6,908 nt of DNA from Actinomycetota bacterium (GTDB taxonomy: Bacteria; Actinomycetota; Actinomycetes; Nanopelagicales; Nanopelagicaceae), in NCBI GenBank assembly GCA_009700405.1, contig WLMD01000088.1, positions 1 to 6,908 on the forward strand, in the 5' to 3' direction. A program made the position numbers and the translations under genes. A model generated the notes under the pieces. That model searched no databases. It saw only the letters and a list, made by a program, of their open reading frames with translations, and had not been told where the DNA came from. Of this stretch, positions 1 through 5,707 are shown piece after piece. Positions within the stretch are counted from its first letter, which is position 1, and every line of letters begins with the position of its first letter.

Positions 1-296
1 AAGGCGACACCGTTTTGGTGATTGCTGGAAAAGATAAGGGAGTCACCGGCAAGGTGCTCGACCTTGATGCTCAACGCATCCTTGTTGAAGGTGTTAATCG
101 CGTAAAGCGCCACACCAAAGAAACAACAGGAGATCGCGGAGTAAAGGTCGGCGGCATCATGACCGTTGAAGCTTCCATCGCAATTTCAAACGTCATGCTC
201 GTTGATGAAGATGGCAAGGCAACACGCCTTGGCGCCCGCAAAGATGAAAATGGCAAGAACGTACGCATTTCGCGTCGCACCGGAAAGGACATCTAA
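1..296 (+). CDS. rplX: 50S ribosomal protein L24 (uL24), 5' end cut by the window edge
   Basis: L24 is an early-assembly 23S rRNA-binding protein of the large subunit. The reading frame is open from the left edge (the first two bases are the end of a codon) and reads GDTVLVIAGKDKGVTGKVL, the KOW-type RNA-binding motif that lies near the N-terminus of the family. Only a few residues are therefore missing, and the real start lies just left of the window. The first in-window start-like codon, TTG at 15, sits inside the KOW motif and is not the true start. The rest (VEGVNRVKRH, then GKATRLGARKDENGKNVRISRRTGKDI in two blocks) fits bacterial L24. The TAA stop at 294-296 shares its last A with the rplE ATG, so the two are probably translationally coupled. 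Identity is very secure; only the start is unseen. Confidence 0.96.
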   Translation, partial: GDTVLVIAGKDKGVTGKVLDLDAQRILVEGVNRVKRHTKETTGDRGVKVGGIMTVEASIAISNVMLVDEDGKATRLGARKDENGKNVRISRRTGKDI

Positions 297-853
297 TGTC
301 AGCTACTGAATTAGTACGTCTCAAGGGACGCTATCGCAGCGAAATCGCACCAGCGCTTATGGCTGAATTTGGCTATAAGAACGTCATGCAGATTCCAACC
401 CTCGTTAAGGTTGTAGTCAACATGGGTGTCGGTGAAGCAGCTCGTGATTCCAAGTTGATCGAAGGCGCAATCCGCGATCTCACAACAATCACAGGCCAGA
501 AGCCACAGGTCACCAAGTCACGCAAGTCCATCGCGCAGTTCAAGCTTCGCGAGAACATGCCGATTGGTGCACATGTAACTTTGCGCGGAGATCGTATGTG
601 GGAATTCGCAGACCGTCTTCTTTCTATCTCCTTGCCACGTATCCGCGACTTCCGCGGCTTGTCACCAAAGCAATTTGATGGCGCTGGCAATTACACCTTT
701 GGTCTCACCGAGCAAGTTGTGTTCCCTGAGATCGAACAAGACAAGATTGATCGTCCGCGCGGTATGGATATCACTTTTGTCACCACCGCGAAAAACGATG
801 ACGAAGGTCGCGCATTACTTAAGGCGCTCGGCTTTCCATTCAAGGAGAACTAA
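296..853 (+). CDS. rplE: 50S ribosomal protein L5 (uL5)
   Basis: L5 binds 5S rRNA and helps form the central protuberance and the intersubunit bridge to S13. The protein has 185 residues, normal for the family. Conserved blocks are visible: NMGVGEA at residues 42-48, TGQKP at 66-70, the basic KSRKSIA at 74-80, the PIG turn at 89-91, and a C-terminal DITFVTTAKNDDEGRALLKALGFPF. The ATG at 296 overlaps the rplX stop as TAATG and is preceded by AAAGGA at 284-289, six bases upstream, which supports this start. The stop again overlaps the next gene by one base. In E. coli the S8 repressor binds the mRNA around the rplE start; here there is no spacer between rplX and rplE, so that site is not obviously preserved in the same form. 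Confidence 0.99.
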   Translation: MSATELVRLKGRYRSEIAPALMAEFGYKNVMQIPTLVKVVVNMGVGEAARDSKLIEGAIRDLTTITGQKPQVTKSRKSIAQFKLRENMPIGAHVTLRGDRMWEFADRLLSISLPRIRDFRGLSPKQFDGAGNYTFGLTEQVVFPEIEQDKIDRPRGMDITFVTTAKNDDEGRALLKALGFPFKEN

Positions 854-1038
854 TGGCTAAAACATCGCTCAAAGTAAAAGCAGCACGTAAGCCAAAGTTC
901 AAGGTTCGTGGCTATACACGTTGCCAGCGTTGCGGTCGCCCGCATGCTGTCTACCAAAAATTCGGAATTTGCCGCATCTGCTTCCGAGAGATGGCACACC
1001 GCGGCGAACTTCCTGGCATCACAAAAGCTTCCTGGTAA
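853..1038 (+). CDS. rpsN: 30S ribosomal protein S14, zinc-binding type (uS14, type Z)
   Basis: S14 is a late-assembling protein of the 30S head that contacts 16S rRNA. At 61 residues this is the short form. It carries two CxxC pairs, C24-x2-C27 and C40-x2-C43, the zinc knuckle of the C+ type (also called RpsZ). Actinobacteria often keep a zinc-free long paralogue elsewhere for zinc limitation; none is in this window. The end AHRGELPGITKASW matches actinobacterial S14 as I remember it. The start is well placed: AAGGAG at 842-847, five bases before an ATG that overlaps the rplE stop. It is followed by an unusually long 88-nt gap before rpsH, the largest same-strand gap in the window. Confidence 0.98.
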   Translation: MAKTSLKVKAARKPKFKVRGYTRCQRCGRPHAVYQKFGICRICFREMAHRGELPGITKASW

Positions 1039-1069
1039 ACATAATTCACCCAACAACTACGAAACAGGT

Positions 1070-1091
1070 CTTGTTTGTTAAAACAAACAGG
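1070..1091 (+). repeat. Inverted repeat / RNA hairpin between rpsN and rpsH
   Basis: CTTGTTTGT at 1070-1078 pairs with ACAAACAGG at 1083-1091 across a four-base TAAA loop. This gives nine base pairs, one of them a T-G wobble. No T-run follows (the next bases are CGAGAAACC), so it is not a classical intrinsic terminator. It may be an mRNA-processing, stability or pausing element. Confidence 0.6.
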
Positions 1092-1111
1092 CGAGAAACC
1101 GGTTCGAGAGA

Positions 1112-1122
1112 GGCCATAGGCC
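1112..1122 (+). promoter_or_regulatory. Small hairpin at the rpsH ribosome-binding region
   Basis: GGCC at 1112-1115 and GGCC at 1119-1122 can pair across ATA, ending four bases before the rpsH ATG at 1127. If it forms, it hides the end of GAGAGAGG (1106-1113) and the ATAGG (1116-1120), the only purine-rich stretches that could serve as the rpsH ribosome site. The stem is only four pairs with a tight three-base loop, so it is weak evidence alone. Confidence 0.3.
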
Positions 1123-1126
1123 ACGC

Positions 1127-1531
1127 ATGACAATGACAGATCCGATCGCAGACATGTTGACACGTCTGCGTAACGCAAACTCTGCCTACCACGATGCAGT
1201 TTCCATGCCATCGTCGTCGGTAAAGACGCGTATCGCAGCAATTCTTCAACAGGAGGGCTTCATCGGCGGATACCGCGTTGATGCCAATCCAAACGGCGTT
1301 GGTAAGACGCTCGTACTTGACTTGAAGTTCGGTCCCAACCGTGAGCGTTCAATCGCTGGACTTCGTCGAGTAAGCAAGCCAGGTCTTCGCGTTTACGCAA
1401 AGTCCACGGCGCTGCCAAAAGTTCTTGGCGGTCTAGGCGTTGCCATCATTTCAACTTCATCTGGATTGCTTACTGATAAGCAAGCCAACAAACAAGGCGT
1501 AGGCGGAGAAGTTCTCGCCTATGTATGGTGA
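1127..1531 (+). CDS. rpsH: 30S ribosomal protein S8 (uS8)
   Basis: S8 is a primary 16S rRNA-binding protein of the central domain. In E. coli it also represses the spc operon by binding its mRNA. The protein has 134 residues, slightly above the common 130-132 length. It starts MTMTDPIADMLTRLRNANSAYHD, close to actinobacterial S8 as I recall it, and ends with the RNA-binding signature STSSG (109-113) followed by LLTDKQANKQGVGGEVLAYVW. ATG at 1127 is chosen; a second ATG two codons later is possible, but the MTMTDP start is usual in this phylum. The ribosome site is poor or occluded (see the small hairpin). It ends in TGA, five bases before the preferred rplF start. Confidence 0.98.
   Translation: MTMTDPIADMLTRLRNANSAYHDAVSMPSSSVKTRIAAILQQEGFIGGYRVDANPNGVGKTLVLDLKFGPNRERSIAGLRRVSKPGLRVYAKSTALPKVLGGLGVAIISTSSGLLTDKQANKQGVGGEVLAYVW
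1527..1531 (+). promoter_or_regulatory. Ribosome-binding site deciding the rplF start
   Basis: GGTGA matches the right half of the AAGGAGGTGA complement of the 16S tail and lies five bases before the ATG at 1537. The alternative in-frame ATG at 1525 has only GGAG at 1504-1507, too far upstream. Together with the family start MSRIGRMPI this favours 1537. Confidence 0.5.
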
Positions 1532-1536
1532 TTGAA

Positions 1537-2076
1537 ATGTCACGTATCGGTCGCATGCCAATCACCGTCCCAGCGGGCGTTGAAGTATCTATTTCTGGCC
1601 AAGAGGTTTCTGTTAAAGGACCTAAAGGCTCACTATCACGTGCAATTGCTCTGCCAATTCACGTCTCACAAGCTGATGGTGTTCTCACCGTTGCTCGTCC
1701 AAATGACGAGCGCTTGAGTCGTTCACTACACGGTTTGTCTCGCACACTTGTTTTCAACATGATTGAAGGCGTAACTACTGGTTACAGCAAGACAATCGAA
1801 ATTGTTGGTGTGGGTTACCGCGTTGCTGAAAAGGGCAAGGATCTTGAATTTGCACTTGGCTATAGCCACTCAATTCAATTCCCAGCACCTGAAGGCATCA
1901 CATTCAGCGTTGCATCTCCAACTAAGTTTTCAATCTCAGGGATTGATAAGCAACTCGTTGGTGAAGTAGCAGCAAAGATTAAGAAGCTTCGCAAGGCCGA
2001 CCCTTACAAGGGCAAGGGCTTGCGTTTGGAAGGCGAAGTTGTTCGCCGCAAGCAAGGAAAGACGGGTAAGAAGTAA
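1537..2076 (+). CDS. rplF: 50S ribosomal protein L6 (uL6)
   Basis: L6 binds 23S rRNA near the sarcin-ricin loop and the factor-binding site. From the ATG at 1537 the protein is 179 residues and begins MSRIGRMPITVPAGV, the usual family start. An in-frame ATG at 1525 would add MVIE and overlap rpsH by seven bases; I judge it spurious. Two tandem L6 repeats are expected. The C-terminal signature PYKGKG (156-161) followed by LRLEGEVVRRKQGKTGKK is intact. It sits five bases after rpsH, and its TAA overlaps the rplR ATG by one base. Confidence 0.98.
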   Translation: MSRIGRMPITVPAGVEVSISGQEVSVKGPKGSLSRAIALPIHVSQADGVLTVARPNDERLSRSLHGLSRTLVFNMIEGVTTGYSKTIEIVGVGYRVAEKGKDLEFALGYSHSIQFPAPEGITFSVASPTKFSISGIDKQLVGEVAAKIKKLRKADPYKGKGLRLEGEVVRRKQGKTGKK

Positions 2077-2453
2077 TGGCAATCGGTGTAAAGGTCGTTA
2101 AGGGATCGGCAACAAATGCCCGTCGCCGTCGTCACTTCCGCGTTCGCAAGAAGGTCGCGGGAACTGCTGCGCGTCCACGTCTTGTTGTATCGCGTTCTGC
2201 TCGCCACTTGGTTGTGCAGGTCGTCGATGATTTGCAAGCTCGCACTTTGGCTTCTGCCTCCACCATGGAAGCAGATCTTCGCGCGTCTACTGGCGATAAG
2301 ACTGCAAAGTCTCGTCAACTCGGTGCACTTATCGCCGAGCGCGCAAAGGCTGCCGGAATCACATCTGTAGTTTTCGATCGCGGTGGTAATCAATACCACG
2401 GTCGTATCGCAGCACTTGCTGATAGTGCACGAGAGAACGGATTGGACTTCTAA
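2076..2453 (+). CDS. rplR: 50S ribosomal protein L18 (uL18)
   Basis: L18 binds 5S rRNA and, with L5, anchors it in the central protuberance. The protein has 125 residues with the expected basic N-terminus (NARRRRHFRVRKKVAGT), the PRLVVSRSARHLVVQVVDD strand segment, and a C-terminal half with VVFDRGGNQYHGRIAALAD ending in ENGLDF, as usual for bacterial L18. The ATG at 2076 overlaps the rplF stop as TAATG. No strong Shine-Dalgarno is close: AAGGAAA at 2054-2060 is about 15 bases away. Translation probably depends on coupling to rplF. The stop overlaps rpsE in the same way. Confidence 0.98.
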   Translation: MAIGVKVVKGSATNARRRRHFRVRKKVAGTAARPRLVVSRSARHLVVQVVDDLQARTLASASTMEADLRASTGDKTAKSRQLGALIAERAKAAGITSVVFDRGGNQYHGRIAALADSARENGLDF

Positions 2454-3061
2454 TGGCCGTTAATCCAACTCAAACTCGCGAAGGCGGAGAAGCCCCAAAG
2501 GGTAACGATCGCCGCGAACGTCGCGATGATCGTGCACAAGACAAGAGCCCATTCATGGAGCGCGTTGTCTTTATCAACCGTGTATCTAAGGTAGTAAAAG
2601 GTGGACGTCGTTTCTCCTTCACCGCACTCGTCGTTGTTGGCGATGGCAATGGTCAAGTTGGAATTGGTTATGGAAAATCTAAGGAAGTTCCACAAGCAAT
2701 TGCAAAGGCTGTTGAAGAAGCAAAGCGTTCATTCTTTAAAGTTCCACGTATTCAAGGAACTGTTCCTCACGCTATTCAAGGTGAAGCAGCAGCCGGCGTA
2801 GTTCTACTTCGCCCAGCAAGCCCTGGTACCGGTGTTATTGCTGGTGGTCCAGTTCGTGCCGTACTTGAGTGTGCAGGAATTACCGATGTACTTACTAAGT
2901 CTTTAGGTTCTAACAATGCAATCAACATGGTTCATGCCACTGTTGCAGCGTTGAAGGGACTTGAGTCTCCAGAAGCTATCGCAGCTCGTCGCGGTCGTCC
3001 GCTCGAAGATGTTGCACCAGCTGCAATTATCCGCGCTTCACAGATGACAGTTGGTGCCTAA
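2453..3061 (+). CDS. rpsE: 30S ribosomal protein S5 (uS5)
   Basis: S5 sits at the mRNA entry side and hinge of the 30S subunit and affects decoding fidelity. The protein has 202 residues, longer than the E. coli 167, mainly because of a charged N-terminal extension (about residues 1-33, rich in R, D, E and K) common in Actinobacteria. The N-terminal dsRNA-binding-like domain follows, with NRVSKVVKGGRRF at 42-54; spectinomycin-resistance changes in E. coli map to the equivalent loop. Next come VGIGYGKSKEVPQAI and the C-terminal domain with SLGSNNAINMVHATVAAL. The ATG overlaps the rplR stop by one base and has no convincing ribosome site, so coupling is likely. The stop overlaps rpmD by one base. 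Confidence 0.98.
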   Translation: MAVNPTQTREGGEAPKGNDRRERRDDRAQDKSPFMERVVFINRVSKVVKGGRRFSFTALVVVGDGNGQVGIGYGKSKEVPQAIAKAVEEAKRSFFKVPRIQGTVPHAIQGEAAAGVVLLRPASPGTGVIAGGPVRAVLECAGITDVLTKSLGSNNAINMVHATVAALKGLESPEAIAARRGRPLEDVAPAAIIRASQMTVGA

Positions 3062-3243
3062 TGCCTCGTTTAAAAGTTACTCAAGTTCGCTCAAAGGTTG
3101 GTTACAGCCCTCAGCAACGCGACACACTTCGTTCACTCGGCCTCAAGCGCATCAATGATGTTGTTGTGAAAGAGGATCGTCCAGAAATTCGTGGCATGGT
3201 TTTCGCCGTTCGCCACCTGATCAAGGTTGAGGAGGTTGAATAG
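3061..3243 (+). CDS. rpmD: 50S ribosomal protein L30 (uL30)
   Basis: L30 is a small 23S rRNA-binding protein found in many but not all bacteria. At 60 residues it has the normal length. It reads MPRLKVTQVRSKVG, then the conserved RDTLRSLGLKRINDVVVKED and a C-terminal GMVFAVRHLIKVEEVE. The ATG overlaps the rpsE stop as TAATG, with no clear Shine-Dalgarno of its own. The gene ends in TAG, and its last codons contain GAGGAGGT (3229-3236), which serves as the ribosome site of rplO. Confidence 0.97.
   Translation: MPRLKVTQVRSKVGYSPQQRDTLRSLGLKRINDVVVKEDRPEIRGMVFAVRHLIKVEEVE
3229..3236 (+). promoter_or_regulatory. Strong ribosome-binding site of rplO, embedded in rpmD
   Basis: GAGGAGGT is the best Shine-Dalgarno match in the window. 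It lies inside the codons for the acidic end of L30 and ends ten bases before the rplO ATG at 3247. This site makes rplO less dependent on coupling than the TAATG genes upstream. Confidence 0.8.
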
Positions 3244-3246
3244 CAT

Positions 3247-3687
3247 ATGACACTCAAAGTTCATCATCTTCGTCCAGCCCCCGGTGCTAAGAAAGCTAAG
3301 ACTCGCAAGGGTCGCGGTGAAGCATCTAAGGGTAAGACCGCCGGTCGCGGTGGCAAGGGAACTCGTGCACGTAACCAGGTTCGCGCAGGATTCGAAGGCG
3401 GTCAGTTGCCTCTCGTTATGCGTTTGCCTAAGTTGCGCGGCTTCAAGAACCCTGCTCGTATCGAATATCAGGCAGTAAACGTCGCAACCATTAACTCCCT
3501 TTACCCAAAGGGTGGCAATGTCACCGTCGAGGATCTCGTCAAGAAGGGCGCCGCACGTGATGGCTTCCCTGTCAAAATCCTCGGAAATGGCGAACTCGCA
3601 GTTAAGGTCAGCGTTACTGCACACAAATTCTCAGGCACTGCGGTTGAAAAGATTGCAGCGGCTGGCGGAAGTACAAAGACCCTGTAG
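3247..3687 (+). CDS. rplO: 50S ribosomal protein L15 (uL15)
   Basis: L15 is a late-assembly protein that threads a basic, glycine-rich N-terminal tail into 23S rRNA. The protein has 146 residues, normal length. The tail carries TAGRGGKGTRAR, followed by the family signature GFEGGQLPLVMRLPKLRGF, and then the globular domain with VNVATINSLYPKGGNVTVEDL and ILGNGELAVKVSVTAHKFS. The start is three bases after the rpmD stop with a strong ribosome site. It is the last ribosomal gene of the run; after its TAG comes the 69-nt palindrome-bearing gap before secY. Confidence 0.98.
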   Translation: MTLKVHHLRPAPGAKKAKTRKGRGEASKGKTAGRGGKGTRARNQVRAGFEGGQLPLVMRLPKLRGFKNPARIEYQAVNVATINSLYPKGGNVTVEDLVKKGAARDGFPVKILGNGELAVKVSVTAHKFSGTAVEKIAAAGGSTKTL

Positions 3688-3715
3688 TTGAGCTGTAATA
3701 CAGCTGTATTACAGT
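3688..3715 (+). promoter_or_regulatory. Possible weak secY promoter overlapping the palindrome
   Basis: TTGAGC (3688-3693) resembles a -35 and TACAGT (3710-3715) a -10, each four of six to consensus, separated by 16 bases. The palindrome at 3693-3714 would fill the spacer, an arrangement typical of an operator. This is a guess from spacing and weak hexamers; many random sequences would score as well. Confidence 0.2.
3693..3714. repeat. Perfect 22-bp palindrome of two CTGTAnTACAG units, upstream of secY
   Basis: CTGTAATACAG (3693-3703) is followed at once by its exact reverse complement CTGTATTACAG (3704-3714). Each 11-mer is itself symmetric around its centre (CTGTA-n-TACAG), so the site is both a 22-bp palindrome and a tandem pair of 11-bp palindromes, one helical turn apart. 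As RNA it could form a nine-pair stem with an AGCT loop. No T-run follows. It could be a double operator for a dimeric repressor or a stem acting as attenuator or processing site. Confidence 0.85.
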
Positions 3716-3743
3716 AGATTTCGATGTTATTGACTTGAGAGAG

Positions 3744-3750
3744 AAGGAGA
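3744..3750 (+). promoter_or_regulatory. Ribosome-binding site supporting the GTG start of secY
   Basis: AAGGAGA lies six bases before GTG at 3757. It decides the start, since the next in-frame ATG falls inside the first membrane helix (residue 25). Confidence 0.8.
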
Positions 3751-3756
3751 AGATCA

Positions 3757-5052
3757 GTGCTTTCAGCATTTGGTAAGGCCTTTAGGACACCAGATCTGCG
3801 CAAGAAGATCTTCTTCACTCTTTCGATCATGGCGTTGTTCCGCTTTGGTTCGGTTGTTCCAACACCTGGTGTTTCATACGCCAACGTTCAGTCATGTCTT
3901 AAGGAAGTTCAATCTGGCGGACTATTCGGTTTGATTAACCTTTTCAGCGGTGGCGCTCTCTTGCACCTTTCCGTATTTGCACTAGGTATCATGCCGTACA
4001 TCACCAGCTCAATTATTATTCAATTGCTGACAGTCGTTATTCCTCGTTTTGAAACTTTGAAAAACGAAGGACAATCAGGCACAGCCAAGTTAACTCAGTA
4101 CACCCGCTACCTCACTATCGGTCTTGCAATCTTGCAGTCCACTGGTTTGGTTGCAGTTGCTCGCGTTCCTGGTCGTCTCATTTCAGGCTGCGCTTCTCCA
4201 ATTATTCCTGACACATCATGGCAACGCATCGTCACAATGATCTTCATCATGACCGCAGGTACCTCTGTAATTATGTGGCTCGGTGAATTGATCACTGATC
4301 GTGGCGTAGGTAACGGAATGTCAATCTTGATCTTTACATCTATCGCAGCCGGATTCCCTGGAAACCTATGGAGTATCAAACTTCAAAAGGGTCTCTTCGC
4401 ATTCTGCTTCGTACTTGCAGTTGGAGTTTTGGTTGTTGCAGCAGTTGTATTCGTTGAGCAAGCTCAACGTCGTATTCCTGTTCAATACGCTAAGCGCCAA
4501 GTAGGTCGTTCTAGCTATGGTGGAACAAGCACGTACATTCCAATCAAAGTTAACCAAGCTGGCGTTATCCCAGTTATCTTTGCATCATCCTTGCTTTATA
4601 TCCCATCGTTAATTGTCAACTTCTCTGGATCTCAAGCCGCTTGGGCTGTTTGGATTAACCGTAACTTCGTCAAGGGCGATCATCCTGTTTACATCATTTC
4701 TTACGCTGCAATGATCATTTTCTTCACTTACTTCTATGTAGCAATTACATTCAATCCTGACGAAGTTGCAGATAACATGAAGAAATATGGTGGATTCGTT
4801 CCTGGTATTCGCGCCGGACGTCCAACTTCTGAGTACTTGCAATATGTACTTTCACGTATCACAGCACCAGGATCGCTCTACCTCGCATTTGTTGCGATTA
4901 TCCCTATCCTTGCTTTGATCTTATTTGGTGCAACGCAGAACTTCCCATTTGGTGGAACTGCAATTCTCATTGTCGTCGGTGTTGGACTTGATACTGCCAA
5001 GCAGATTGAAAGCCAACTACAACAACGCTCATATGAGGGGTTCTTGCGCTAA
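3757..5052 (+). CDS. secY: Protein translocase subunit SecY
   Basis: SecY is the channel subunit of the SecYEG translocon in the cytoplasmic membrane, working with SecA and the ribosome. The protein has 431 residues, normal for actinobacteria, with a GTG start and a good ribosome site. Ten membrane helices are expected; clear hydrophobic stretches include residues 17-37, 72-95, 160-178, 213-233, 270-288, 311-332 and 374-391. The plug lies around 56-69 (GLFGLINLFSGG just before TM2). Conserved ELITDRGVGNGMS is at 177-189, the cytoplasmic loop RRIPVQYAKRQVG at 238-250 and the SecA/ribosome-contact loop GFVPGIR at 346-352. This loop continues AG instead of the more usual PG. The C-terminus (VVGVGLDTAKQIESQLQQRSYEGFL) is intact. 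A 69-nt gap precedes it, and its TAA overlaps the adk ATG. Confidence 0.98.
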   Translation: MLSAFGKAFRTPDLRKKIFFTLSIMALFRFGSVVPTPGVSYANVQSCLKEVQSGGLFGLINLFSGGALLHLSVFALGIMPYITSSIIIQLLTVVIPRFETLKNEGQSGTAKLTQYTRYLTIGLAILQSTGLVAVARVPGRLISGCASPIIPDTSWQRIVTMIFIMTAGTSVIMWLGELITDRGVGNGMSILIFTSIAAGFPGNLWSIKLQKGLFAFCFVLAVGVLVVAAVVFVEQAQRRIPVQYAKRQVGRSSYGGTSTYIPIKVNQAGVIPVIFASSLLYIPSLIVNFSGSQAAWAVWINRNFVKGDHPVYIISYAAMIIFFTYFYVAITFNPDEVADNMKKYGGFVPGIRAGRPTSEYLQYVLSRITAPGSLYLAFVAIIPILALILFGATQNFPFGGTAILIVVGVGLDTAKQIESQLQQRSYEGFLR

Positions 5053-5702
5053 TGCGTTTAGTCCTGGTTGGACCACCAGGTGCAGGCAAGGGAACACAAG
5101 CAGAATTCCTTTCTTCGCATTACTCGATTCCCCATATCTCCACGGGCGATATCTTTCGAGCAAATCTCAAAGAGGGCACAGTTCTTGGACTTGAAGCAAA
5201 ATCTTTCATGGATAGCGGAAACCTCGTTCCTGATTCGGTTACCAATGAAATGGTTCGGGATCGCCTAACTAAAGATGATGTGAGTAATGGATTTTTGCTC
5301 GATGGCTTTCCTAGAAATGTTATGCAAGCTGAAGTGCTTCGAGCAATTTTGGCCGAAAAGAAGGCACCACTGGATGCAGTGCTAGAGCTTTCAGTCGATA
5401 GCGCCGAAATCATCTTACGTTTATCGGGCCGCCGCATCTGCCGCAATTGCGGCAAGGCATGGCACGTGGAATACGAGAAGCCAGCCGTGCTCAATACTTG
5501 CGATGCATGTGGTGGCGAGCTGTATCAGCGTGAAGATGACAAAGAAGAAGTCATCAAACACCGTCTAGATGTTTATCAAGAGCAAACTGCTCCAATAGTT
5601 TCCTTCTACCGTACCGAAGGCTTGCTGATAACAATTCCCGCAAGTGGATCAGTTGCTGACATTACAGAACGCGCGATAACTGCGCTGAACCGCGTCCACT
5701 AA
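5052..5702 (+). CDS. adk: Adenylate kinase, zinc-LID type
   Basis: Cytoplasmic enzyme for ATP + AMP = 2 ADP. The protein has 216 residues, the long form. The P-loop GPPGAGKGT is at 7-15, the AMP-binding segment HISTGDIFRAN at 28-38, LLDGFPRN at 82-89 with R88, and GRR at 126-128. The LID carries four cysteines, C130-x2-C133 and C150-x2-C153, a structural zinc site as in many Gram-positive kinases. DVYQEQTAPIVSFY follows, then the C-terminal helix. The ATG overlaps the secY stop as TAATG; GAGGGG (5035-5040) lies 11 bases upstream. The secY-adk pair is widely conserved in bacteria. It differs from the short mycobacterial form, which lacks the zinc LID. Confidence 0.98.
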   Translation: MRLVLVGPPGAGKGTQAEFLSSHYSIPHISTGDIFRANLKEGTVLGLEAKSFMDSGNLVPDSVTNEMVRDRLTKDDVSNGFLLDGFPRNVMQAEVLRAILAEKKAPLDAVLELSVDSAEIILRLSGRRICRNCGKAWHVEYEKPAVLNTCDACGGELYQREDDKEEVIKHRLDVYQEQTAPIVSFYRTEGLLITIPASGSVADITERAITALNRVH

Positions 5703-5707
5703 TAGTT

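Larger units (their letters stand above)
1039..1126 (+). promoter_or_regulatory. Structured intergenic leader upstream of rpsH
   Basis: This 88-nt non-coding spacer stands out in an operon where most genes overlap by one base. It holds a strong hairpin (1070-1091), the 8-bp palindrome AACCGGTT (1097-1104) and a small GGCC-ATA-GGCC hairpin (1112-1122) close to the rpsH start. Purine-rich GAGAGAGG (1106-1113) and ATAGG (1116-1120) are the only ribosome-site candidates. S8, the next gene product, is the known autorepressor of the spc operon in E. coli. An S8-responsive or processing role for this leader is therefore plausible but inferred. I did not find an S8-binding core by eye. Confidence 0.4.

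Noticed and set aside
1040..1045. CATAAT after rpsN as a -10 element for rpsH
   Set aside because: It is five of six to consensus, but the bases 16-18 upstream (around 1017-1024) show no -35 resemblance and there is no extended -10.
1070..1091. Hairpin after rpsN as a Rho-independent terminator
   Set aside because: The stem is AT-rich and no T-run follows; stopping transcription here would also cut off the rest of an essential operon.
1525..1536. Upstream ATG for rplF adding MVIE
   Set aside because: The family start is MSRIGRMPI, and the GGTGA site is correctly placed only for the ATG at 1537.
2004..2399. 131-codon open frame on the - strand across the rplF end and rplR
   Set aside because: Antisense shadow of certain genes, with irregular composition and no recognisable motif.
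3133..3624. 163-codon open frame on the - strand across rpmD and rplO
   Set aside because: It lies opposite two certain ribosomal genes, shows no family features and is explained by codon bias of the sense strand.
3693..3714. Palindrome after rplO as a classical intrinsic terminator
   Set aside because: Only 4 of 11 bases per arm are G or C, and the following bases TAGATTTCGATG are not a T-run. A weak attenuator remains possible.
3730..3735. TTGACT as a -35 element for secY
   Set aside because: A matching -10 would fall on the secY start codon, leaving no leader, yet a good ribosome site is present.
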